Part shown: positions 8,645-17,026 of the stretch, piece after piece
Numbering within the stretch: position 1 is the first letter of the stretch
Layout: each line of letters opens with the position of its first letter
From: Leishmania infantum JPCM5
Taxonomy: Eukaryota > Euglenozoa > Kinetoplastea > Trypanosomatida > Trypanosomatidae
DNA: 32,500 nucleotides
Reading direction: 5' to 3'
Assembly (NCBI RefSeq): GCF_000002875.2
Contig: NC_009404.2
Span: 1 to 32,500 of the forward strand
The notes under the pieces: generated by a model
Seen by the model: only the letters and a program-made list of their open reading frames with translations
What the model was told of the DNA's origin: nothing
Database searches by the model: none
Position numbers and translations under genes: made by a program

Positions 8645-9831
8645 TGAAAAATGCAGTTTACAGTGAAGAGGTGCCTTGCATTGTAGCGTGGGAAGGTTCG
8701 AAGGGCACGTGAAAGAAAAGGACACAGAGCGATGGGGGAGCGCGAGGGAGCAAATGTGGAGAGGATCACCGTTCGGTGCACACAGAGGCGATCGCGTTCA
8801 AAGGATTCTGCAAAGACATGAAAACAGCAGAGGAGCGCGCCGGTGCGTGTCATTGGATCTCCGCGCAACCAATGTGCGGGTCATACGGGGCACAGCATCC
8901 CCTGCAAAAAAAAACGCTGGCAACGTTAGTGGGATCGCGATACTCAGACGTTTGAGAAGGCGGGGCAATCGCGAAAGGGAGACTAGTGCCATGTCGTCGT
9001 GTGTGGGCACGCAAATACGCTTCTGAGGTGCTTGTGATACCTCCCAATGTGTGTGCCGTAGACTCCCACGCCGTTCCAGTCACAGGGCAGGTAGAGCTGC
9101 ACAATATACCAGCGTTCAGCTCATGGCCAAAAGTTAGATGGCTCGAGAAAAGAAAAAACAAAATCGAAGGCGCGAGAAATAAGGGGCTGATAAAGCAGAG
9201 AGAAGCAGCAGCTCCCGTTGGCAACGAAGACGAGTAAGGTGTGAGCACAACACAGCCAAGCCATCTCCCCATCAACTGTCCTTGTCGGATAAACGTCTTT
9301 CGAGCTTGTATCTCAGCGACAGAGGAAAGAACGGCATATCCGGTGAGGGCGTCAGCGTGTTCGCGGAGAAGACAAAAGATTATACTCGACGGAGCGATAC
9401 GACTATGGGCAGACGCAACGGGCAACAAAACAGAAAAGTCAGTGCATCACATCTACAGAGAAAGAAACGAACACATGAAAGAAAAACGAAGGGGGAATAG
9501 GCAAAAAGTGGCTACGAGAGAGAGGGAGGCATTACAGCGGGATGCAAAAGGGTGAACGGGCATAAACCACCGAATACTGTCCTTCGAGCCCGCCTTCTCA
9601 GGCGGAGCAAGTCATCTCTGTTACCCTTCCCCCTCCGCCCCTACACACACATACACGCAGACCACAGCGCAACCAAGGTGACCAGCATAGATGTAATAAC
9701 ACAGAACAGACAGACGCAACAGAGACAAACAGTAGTGATAAGGTGCAGCACGGGTGTAGATACCAGTAAACACAAACGCCTTACTTTTCTGGCAGCACCA
9801 CCATTCCGCTATAGGGAATGAGCTCAGGTCC
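8645..9831. other. Intergenic region upstream of DOT1
   Basis: The minus-strand pyrimidine tract and AG at about 8675 serve DOT1. The rest, to 9831, is A/G-rich on the plus strand with several short frames that have no recognisable domain. It is probably the distal part of the phosphate-permease 3' UTR and intergenic spacer. Confidence 0.55.
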
Positions 9832-10369
9832 GCTGCACCGCCCGCCATTCTCACAGGGCCCCATCGCGTGGTGCCAAGCAGCCGCACACACACACACACA
9901 CACACGCCACGGCAACGCGCCCACTCAGTCATCTGAGCACGGCATCCGCCTCAAGCTCGACCCACCCACATCCGCCACGCAGGTCGCCTCGCAGACGCTC
10001 GCATTGTCCCAACCAGCACGCGGTGCAGCCGTGGGCGGGCGCTCAGGCTCCCCTCACCACCAGCACAGTCAGGGCCGGGTGAGATGCGCTGCAGTCGCGC
10101 TGACACTTCGCCCATCGTATCGGCGGCACACACGTGTCCACGGTCGCAGGTCGCTCCGGAGCAACGCCATCCTCCACATCACCGCCGGCATCAGCAGCGG
10201 TGCATAGCTCCGGCCTCCCCCTACGCCGTAGGTGCTTGGCCCTGTCACCATCAGAGGTGGCTCCGCATCGGTAGGGGGGGGGATAGCAGGGCTGCTTTGC
10301 TTCCCCACAGACTGAAAATACACGCAGCCCTGTGATGCCACGCACTGGCTGTCCCCACTGTCATCCGGG
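9832..10369 (-). mobile_element. SIDER2-like retroposon copy 2, longest copy
   Basis: About 538 bases. It shares both ends with one or other of the remaining copies: the left edge (GCTGCACCGCCCGCC) with copy 3 and the right edge (TCATCCGGG) with copy 1. It has a (CA)n tract near 9884-9904, a run of nine G near 10272-10280, and a short perfect hairpin CCTACG-C-CGTAGG near 10219-10231. On the minus strand, the GCCACCTC...GGTGACAGGG...GTAGGGGGAGG block resembles the 77-79-nt 5' hallmark of trypanosomatid retroposons as I recall it, giving the orientation. No poly-A tail or target-site duplication is evident. It begins 218 bases downstream of the permease stop, thus in its 3' UTR. Confidence 0.68.
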
Positions 10370-10586
10370 TACACACTTGATGAACGGAAGCAAAACAATC
10401 GAGGAAAGAGACGTCGGGGTGTACCGTGGCAAAGGTGTGGCCATTCGCCGATGCAGAACTGAAAAGAGCGCAGGAGAAGCGGAGCCAACAGGCCTGCACA
10501 CGCAAGGCAAGAACCGCTTTGGGGCTGTGCGTGTGTGCGTTTGCAGCCGCGCTCGCTCCTCTGATCCTGCGAGAGAAACCGGCGTG

Positions 10587-12215
10587 TCATCGAGAAGGGG
10601 CATTGATACCTTGAGCAAAGAAGACGGCAGACACAACCGCGGTCAAGACAAGAGTGCAGGCCCATCCTCCGTACATCTTGAGCACCATCCACCAGCGAAC
10701 GTTCAGAAGCCCAACGTCTAGCATACTGATTCCGACAACAGCTCCCGTGATGCAGTGCGTGGATGACACAGGGATTCCATAGCCAGAAGCAAAAGACACC
10801 ACCAAGGCTGCGGACAGTTCCGCCGAGAAGCCTCGGCTGGGTGTGATGACAGTGATCTGCTCGCCAAGGAGGCGCATGAGACGAGCGCCAAAGGTGGCCA
10901 ATCCAAAAACAAGACCAGCGCCGCCCAGGCACAGAATCCATGTGGGAATCGACGTTGTTGTCTGCACCGCTCCTGTCTGGTACACGGAGTTGATGGCGGC
11001 GAGCGGACCGACGGCGTTGCTGACGTCACTCGCACCATGTGCGAAAGACGCGCAGATGGCAGTGAGAACCTGTAGGTAGCGGTACACCATTTCGGCGTGC
11101 GTGTTGTACAGCTGCACCTCCGTTCCACTCGCAGTCACGGCCTGTAGCTCTCCTAGCGAAATAACGGCACTGTTCTCTGCACCGTCGTCTTCGCGCACCA
11201 CCGTGCCAGGGGATCCCTCCACCTTGTCGCAGCTGCCGTCGGCGCGGCGGCTCTGTGCCGAGGCGTAGGTTGAAGACGGTGGTGAGAGTGGCAGTGCCGA
11301 CGGCGCTGGAGCGGCGCGCGCAGGCTCGCCAGCCTCGCGCCATTCTGTGGAGTGGGGATCGACTGGCAGCTCATCAAAACAGCCACGATGCGCCATCTCG
11401 TCGTCGGCACCGCCTAGCGCGTGGCCATGCCGGTGTGCGAGCACCGTCGCCCGCTGCTCCATCTTCTTTACACGCCGCTTCAACAGCGGGACAAAGCCAC
11501 ACGAAAGCACACCAGCGCCAGCGGCAATCCACATGGCCACCCACGCTGCGTGGTACATATCCCAGTGCAGGCGACTCTGGGCACCCTTGAAGAGGACAAA
11601 GAAGGCCTCCAGGAAAAACGTGATGGTGACAACAATCGGAAGCGTCAGGATGGCTCGCTGCACCGAGTTTGCATGTCGAAGCACAAACCACCGAACAGAG
11701 CCGAAGATGGCGGCTGCCACGACACCGGTGAGGAGCGGCGAAATGAACCATGAGGCGACGATCGGCGCTACTCCGTTCACAAACGGGAACTCGTCCTGGT
11801 TGTCAGCCCAGCTCACCGAGTCAGCACCGCCGTACACCAGAGCAAAGCCTATGACGCCTCCGCAGATGCTGTGCGTGGAGGATACCGGAAGCGTCAGCCA
11901 TGTTGCGATGGCGAGCCAGCAGAAGGCGGCACCGCAGGCGCACAGCATACCGTACATGAACATGTAAGGGTGATCTTCGAAGTCGGCGGGCTTGGCGATA
12001 CCTCCTGATATAGTCGCCGTTACTGCACCGCCCAGGCTGACTGCACCTACGAATTCGCAAACAGATGCAAGAAGGACGATTTGAGAAAGTGTGAGCACCT
12101 TCGCCCCGTAGGTCGTTCCAAAGGCGTTGCTAAGGTCATTCATGCCTACCCCGGCGCCGGTCAGGAACGACACAAAGGCGCCGACGACTGCAATCCAGAG
12201 AAACGGCTGCACCAT
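10587..12215 (-). CDS. Phosphate permease, PiT/PHO-4 family
   Basis: A multi-pass membrane transporter of the inorganic phosphate (PiT/PHO-4) family, cation-coupled phosphate uptake. The protein is 542 aa. The duplicated family signature is present in both halves: GVGMNDLSNAFGT at 22-34 and AHGASDVSNAVGP at about 391-403. Each half also carries a PVSSTH motif, at about 110-115 and 480-485. Around ten hydrophobic helices can be counted. Between the halves is a hydrophilic loop of about 140 residues, rich in Pro, Ser, Ala and charged residues, probably cytosolic. The start at 12215 (MVQPFLW) is preceded by AG acceptors (GCGACAGCAG) within 5-10 bases and gives a normal first helix. The open frame upstream to 12518 looks like UTR. 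The substrate ion (proton or sodium) cannot be read from the sequence. Confidence 0.93.
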   Translation of the reverse strand: MVQPFLWIAVVGAFVSFLTGAGVGMNDLSNAFGTTYGAKVLTLSQIVLLASVCEFVGAVSLGGAVTATISGGIAKPADFEDHPYMFMYGMLCACGAAFCWLAIATWLTLPVSSTHSICGGVIGFALVYGGADSVSWADNQDEFPFVNGVAPIVASWFISPLLTGVVAAAIFGSVRWFVLRHANSVQRAILTLPIVVTITFFLEAFFVLFKGAQSRLHWDMYHAAWVAMWIAAGAGVLSCGFVPLLKRRVKKMEQRATVLAHRHGHALGGADDEMAHRGCFDELPVDPHSTEWREAGEPARAAPAPSALPLSPPSSTYASAQSRRADGSCDKVEGSPGTVVREDDGAENSAVISLGELQAVTASGTEVQLYNTHAEMVYRYLQVLTAICASFAHGASDVSNAVGPLAAINSVYQTGAVQTTTSIPTWILCLGGAGLVFGLATFGARLMRLLGEQITVITPSRGFSAELSAALVVSFASGYGIPVSSTHCITGAVVGISMLDVGLLNVRWWMVLKMYGGWACTLVLTAVVSAVFFAQGINAPSR

Positions 12216-13123
12216 TTTCTGCTGTCGCCTACGCGGATGTCTGTATGTGTGTGTGTGTGATAAGAGCCGTGAAGCAAACAGTGAGCCGGTGAAAGTTGCT
12301 TGAACACGCGAAGACGACGCGCGAAAATTCTGAGAGGGGAGCCGAGAGAATCTGAGAGGAGCTCGCCGCAGTAAGGAAACACAGAGTGCAAAGAGCTGCC
12401 AGTGCAAGAGCGGCAGCCGCGCAGGCTGCGCAGCCTTTTTCTTTAATTTGATGTTGTCACGGCGAAGAAGGCAAGTGGATGCAACGCCGGTAAAGAGGAC
12501 TGTGTATCTCTTCTTCACAAATGATGTGTGACGAGTGCACTCGTAACGGCGTAACGACGCGATGGATCACAAAAAGTGAGACACGGAGCACAGAGGAGAG
12601 GAGAAAGGATGTCGCATAGTATCAGCAGGCAGAGCATGAGAGGGAGAAGCCAACCGCGGGTATGAAAAAAAAAACAAATGCATGCACGCGTAGACAAACA
12701 CGCACCCTGTGCCGTGGGACAGGGAAGAGAAAGACGAGCAAAACAACTCGGGTATGGGCCAGCGCGGCGCCCCTTACGTTCGCATAGCTTTCTCGACTCA
12801 CACCGTCTGAAAGCCGAAGGAACGCCAAAAAGGGTGGCAGAGGCGTCGAACTGTTTCTTTAGTGGTTTTCTCCTGTCACCGATGGGTGCGCCGCGCGGCG
12901 CCGGTTGGACGCGGTTGCCATCCGCAGTGCTCAGCACGTCCAGGCGTAACGGTCGAATTGGCTGGCGAGCGGCAAAGCCTCGGTGACACAATGGCACCCA
13001 CGAAACACACAGCGAAACGCGAGAATGAATGATACACTCCCCTCTTCCCCTGGTGTCCACGCGCTGTGTACGTGCGCAAAACCAAGTGCCCTCTAAAGCA
13101 AATCTACCCCTCATCGACCGCGA
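12216..13123. other. Intergenic region upstream of permease
   Basis: Contains a (TG)n tract near 12245-12259 and AG acceptors just before the permease start, with minus-strand pyrimidine-rich stretches from about 12260 to 12440. The remainder is the presumptive 3' UTR of the next gene. No gene seen. Confidence 0.55.
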
Positions 13124-14092
13124 TCACAGCCGTTTTCCGTTGACGCGACCTACGGACGTCGCATGGGAGCCGTGCCCACGTGCTGCGTCGACGTGTCGAG
13201 CCCTTTCTTTCTGCGCAAGAGCGAGCACGGCAGCGGCCTCATGCAGCACGTCGCGCCGAGGGCGCTCGTTCAACTCCTTCCCCAGTGCCTTGAGACGCTC
13301 GAGGTGCATGAAACGCGCATACAAATCTCGGTCCTGCGCTTCGGTCGCCTGAACCCGCCTGCGCATGACGTCCTCGGAACGGATGAGGCGGCAGATCGCC
13401 TTAAACTCGTGCGGCGTCATTGATGTGAGCTTGGAGAACTCCCGGTCCATGGATGCTGCCGTGTTGCGCCGAGCCTCCTGCCATTCGCGGAAAAGCGCTC
13501 TTCGCCCGCTAATCTCGCATGCGATCATATCCTTTTCGGCGGCCACGAAGAATGCGGACACCATAGTGTCAAAGCGACTCCTCGCCATCGCCACCACCTG
13601 GTGGCGCTCGAACCGCTCCAGATCTATCAGCTCCTGTGCCGCACGCGTGAGATCACTTCGGCGACGCGCCTCTCGGGCAGCATGGCTGATGTAGGACGGG
13701 CGTGCAAGCTGTGGCAATCTCCTCTTGCTCAGCATGGCTGCAACTCCTTTCAGTTTCATATTGCGTATGAGGAGCTGCTGCAAGGGATCTGCGTACGCGT
13801 CTTCCGAGTCGCAGCGGGCGCTGCTGTTCCAACGCTGGCGCGGCACCGCAGAATGGGTGTTGGACGAAGCAGCAGTGCCAAAGCTGTCGGTGAACGCGGA
13901 AGCGCGAAGGGCGTTGGAGAACTTCAAGGAAAACGCGTTGTCGCTGGTCCCACGGCGGAAGACAAGCCAGTTGCTCTCTTTGCTGGAGATCATGCCAGCA
14001 GCAAGGGCGTCGTCGCCACCCGGTTTCTGCGCTGCACGCTTCCAGGCGCGCTCGTCGCGAACAAACGCGTGTATATCAGCTGCAGAGAGCAT
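13124..14092 (-). CDS. Hypothetical protein, helical, function unknown
   Basis: 322 aa. I do not recognise the family. The N-terminal 110 residues are Ser/Ala-rich with few predicted helices. From about 110 to 315 the protein is rich in Arg, Glu, Ala and Leu, with long runs suited to alpha-helix or coiled coil (for example RRSDLTRAAQELIDLERFERH and HLERLKALGKELNERPRR). There is no signal peptide or membrane span. It is accepted as real because it is long, sits on the coding strand in a 2.9-kb gap between known genes, and its first ATG follows a clean pyrimidine tract and AG (CCCTCTCTGTAG, about 14125) by about 33 bases. Its strong positive charge would suit a nucleic-acid-associated or structural role, but nothing specific can be claimed. 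Confidence 0.8.
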   Translation of the reverse strand: MLSAADIHAFVRDERAWKRAAQKPGGDDALAAGMISSKESNWLVFRRGTSDNAFSLKFSNALRASAFTDSFGTAASSNTHSAVPRQRWNSSARCDSEDAYADPLQQLLIRNMKLKGVAAMLSKRRLPQLARPSYISHAAREARRRSDLTRAAQELIDLERFERHQVVAMARSRFDTMVSAFFVAAEKDMIACEISGRRALFREWQEARRNTAASMDREFSKLTSMTPHEFKAICRLIRSEDVMRRRVQATEAQDRDLYARFMHLERLKALGKELNERPRRDVLHEAAAVLALAQKERARHVDAARGHGSHATSVGRVNGKRL

Positions 14093-14628
14093 TATCGTCC
14101 TGGTTGTCTATGGTTAGTGGTGCGTCTACAGAGAGGGAGTTGTGAATCTATGAGGGGGGTGCGGCTGTCTGAGTAAACCTACCCGATAGCCCTCACAGCG
14201 CGTACTTTTAGGAGGAGTTGCTGTCGGTGCGAGCGAGCAAAGAGATGACGGGAGAAAGCGTCCGCCTAAAGAATAGCGACCACAGTGAGCAGGGAGATCT
14301 TCACGGCCTCTCAGTGGAACAGAGCGACGTGTGCAGGGGTAAGGAGAGCGCTCGCGCGAGGTATTGGGATCACAAGCAGCGCATCAGTAGAAAGAAAAGA
14401 GAAGGGCCGCAGAGAGAGGGGAAGGATCCGGCGATCGTAAAACGTGGATTGGGAGACAGTGAAGTCGATCCCCCTTCATCGTCGTTTGGCGTGACTGGAA
14501 AGGACGCGGTGCACCGTCCCGAAACGATTGCGCACATGGTGGTGCTCTTTGTTTTCGCAGGACCAAAGAGTCCCGCCACCCTGTATCGGCGCTCTCACGC
14601 TGCAGTATGCGTGTGCCCCGCACGCTTC

Positions 14629-14657
14629 CTCCCTCCCTCCCTCCCTCCCCCCCCTCT
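14629..14657. repeat. (CTCC)n microsatellite and C run
   Basis: About five tandem CTCC units followed by a run of eight C. On the transcribed (minus-sense) RNA this is purine-rich GGAG repeat, so it is not a pyrimidine splice tract for these genes. Confidence 0.8.
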
Positions 14658-15098
14658 CACCTCCCAGAGGGCGGCAGAGCAGGGTGTTTCGTCCAAAACG
14701 CAAAGAAGCGACGAGGAAGCACGAAGAGGTTCGCGCTGACTGGAACGCGCCTGCCATGTGTGCCTCGCGCTTTGAACTTCGAGGCTCCCGAGTGGTCGGT
14801 GCTTCCTTTTCAGTGTTGCATCTCGCCACGCACGCGTCACCACGTTCGTGCACGTGCACTCACAGTACCAAACACAAAATCACACATGAACAAAAACGAA
14901 GGCACGGACAGCTTACAAGGTGATCAGCAGAGTCGGACAATGTGATCACCGTGACGTCCAACGGCGACAAGCGAAAGAGACCGAAGCGAGAAACTAAACG
15001 AGCTTATCTATACGGTGTACCAAAACGAGCGCTCGATGCCTCCGACCTCACGCATCGACTACACAGAGGCCCCGCACGCCCCTCAAGTACGCGTCTAT

Positions 15099-15120
15099 GG
15101 TGTGTGTGTGTGTGTGTGTT
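15099..15120. repeat. (TG)n microsatellite
   Basis: About nine TG units in the spacer between ASF1 and the hypothetical gene. Similar short tracts occur at 12245-12259, 20829-20858 and, as CA, in the dispersed repeat and at 32217-32231. Confidence 0.85.
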
Positions 15121-15569
15121 TGCCGTCCTCACTCTGCCACGGAGAAGTGAGGAGCAGGATAAGGTAGTAAAAAAGAAAAGACACAGACTGTGAAAAAGGT
15201 CTTTCAAAGCGCCAGCCGCAGACGCCGAGCGGCAGTGCAGCCGGTGAGCCACCGATCATACGCCCCTTTAAGAGAAAGAAAGGGGAGGGTGGATCCCGTG
15301 CACGGCTCTGTCTCCTTTGCTGTACTGCTGGATGGACGAGGGCAGAGAAGGAGTCGGTGCCGACACATCGGCGAGTGCGCGTCCACTACTTCACACACGC
15401 CGACAAGAGCAATGTGTAGCAGCGACGACGATGAATGTTGTCCTTCTCTCTCGAATGGACAAGAGACCTCGCTTTCTTTTTATCTCTGGGCGGTCGGCAA
15501 GGCGCTCTCCAGCGCTCCCACCCTCCCCCCTCACCCTCGATACCACATCCTACCTCGCCAGATGTGGCC

Positions 15570-16046
15570 CTATTGACCCCAGTCAATGGGAGTGACTGTG
15601 ACAGCTGGCTGCGGCATGGCAACAAATCTACCCAGCAATGCTCGCTCCGGCAGCGGTGGGGGATTCCGGTTAAGCTGCGCGTCAAAGTATGCCACTTGAG
15701 TGTAGTAGCCCACGCGCAGGAACTCCTGGCCCCGGTACTGAAACGAGATGAGCAAAATCGTCACGCCCACCACATCCTCCACTGGTACCAGCTCCATCTG
15801 CGGGGCATCACATTCTAAAGTGAACTCAGTGATGCCCTTCTCCAGCGGTCCGACCTCGAAGTCATCGAGCACCTGATCGTGCTGCGACGACGAAGCGCTT
15901 CCGACCCACACGAAGGAAACGGACAGGGTTTGAGGCAAACTCGCCGCCGCCTCCAGACGCATTCTCCACTGGAACTGGTTCGTGTATGCATCTGGATTTG
16001 CCCCCAACAGCTCAATCTCTAGCAACTGCAGCACGGGATCGGCCAT
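15570..16046 (-). CDS. ASF1: Histone chaperone ASF1
   Basis: Nuclear chaperone for histone H3-H4 used in replication-coupled and independent nucleosome assembly. The protein is 158 aa and almost entirely the conserved ASF1 immunoglobulin-like core. Matching blocks: TNQFQWRMRLE at about 22-32; WVGSASSSQHDQVLDDFEVGP at about 47-67, where the Asp pair corresponds to the D54 region of animal ASF1; DVVGVTILLISFQYRGQEFLRVGYY at about 91-115, the H3-binding face including the Val and Arg of the classic mutants; and a final ITPIDW-like strand (TPIDWGQ). The acidic C-terminal tail of yeast ASF1 is absent. MADPVLQ is the only sensible start. It lies just downstream of BRCA2. Trypanosomes have two ASF1 paralogues; neighbourhood suggests this is ASF1A. 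Confidence 0.95.
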   Translation of the reverse strand: MADPVLQLLEIELLGANPDAYTNQFQWRMRLEAAASLPQTLSVSFVWVGSASSSQHDQVLDDFEVGPLEKGITEFTLECDAPQMELVPVEDVVGVTILLISFQYRGQEFLRVGYYTQVAYFDAQLNRNPPPLPERALLGRFVAMPQPAVTVTPIDWGQ

Positions 16047-17026
16047 TATTGCGGTCGGTGACGATTTCCCTCGTCTTGATATGGAGGTTAATGAAGCGGT
16101 CGAGAGCGCGCGCGCTCAGGGAGAAAGCGGGGCCAGCAAAAATAGAAAGAACAGCACAACAGAAAAAAGTCGATGGGAGGAGCGTCCACTGTGCAGCCTC
16201 GCACTGTAGTCCAGCACGCTCACGATGTCGGTGGTGATGGAATGAAGTCGAATCGCTGCTTATGCAAAATTAAGTAAAGAGCAACAACGGAGAAGTTCGG
16301 GGCTGCACGGTAGAGCTCAAATGGCGAACAGAGAAAGCGGCTGTGCCTCGCTGAGAGCAGGCGGCACGGATGGGGAGTGTCGACCTGCAACAGTGCACCA
16401 CTGCACTAGGGTGGAGGTACCACGCACCGGGATCGCTGTACTTGCAGCTATACTTTCTGTTGTAAGGGTGGAGAGATTGATGTCGTTCCGTTAAAGTTCG
16501 AAGTCCTTGATTAAATGTAGGAACGATAAAAGACAAAACGAGCTCTGCGGCGAGTGAGCACAGTCAGGTTGGGCGGGCGTGGATGGATGCGTGTGCGCAT
16601 GTGGGTGTAGGCATCGATGCGCGAGAGCACAAAAGAGAGGGAAAGCAAGAGACGGAGGGTAGCAATAGGGAGAAATGAGCACATATGTAAGTCGTCGTCG
16701 TTCATAATATGAATTTATCCGCTGCTCATTTTGTGGTGTTCCACGCTGGCGACAGGCGGATGCCATTACTCCCAGTAAAGGTGCTCCCGTGAGACTCTAT
16801 CCCTCGCTAGAAGCAGCGAGGGTGCGTTGGCGATGCAACGCGGGCGCAGCGAGCTGGCCGTCGCGCGGGTGCTGCCCACTCCGCCATACCCCCACACGCG
16901 CGTCAGAGACAACACCGGTTTTACTCTGCAACGAAGATTCGTTTCTGCATTGCAGCCACTGGGCACAAAAAAACGCTCGACAGCGCTCATTCGCGAGGGA
17001 GAGTCCACACGTGGGAACTTCCGCCC
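16047..17026. other. Intergenic region between ASF1 and BRCA2
   Basis: The first 150 bases on the minus strand contain a T-rich tract (CTTTTTTCTGTTGTGC region, near 16150-16170) and AG candidates serving ASF1. The rest is presumptive BRCA2 3' UTR. No gene or structured RNA identified. Confidence 0.55.

Larger units (their letters stand above)
14093..15569. other. Intergenic region with simple repeats
   Basis: About 1.5 kb. It holds a trans-splice signal next to the hypothetical gene (AG about 14125), a (CTCC)n tract at about 14630-14650 followed by a C run, and a (TG)n tract at about 15101-15119. Short frames on both strands have low-complexity content only. Probably mostly ASF1 3' UTR plus spacer. 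Confidence 0.55.

Noticed and set aside
9832..10369. Target-site duplications or poly-A tail for the dispersed repeat
   Set aside because: Flanks of copies 2 and 3 show no convincing direct repeat or A tract at the inferred 3' end, so none is claimed.
10069..10941. 290-codon minus-strand frame crossing the permease end and the repeat
   Set aside because: It overlaps the permease coding region in another frame and continues into the dispersed repeat; a shadow frame.
14218..14739. 173-codon plus-strand frame
   Set aside because: On the wrong strand for the unit, spans a CTCC microsatellite, and has no recognisable content.
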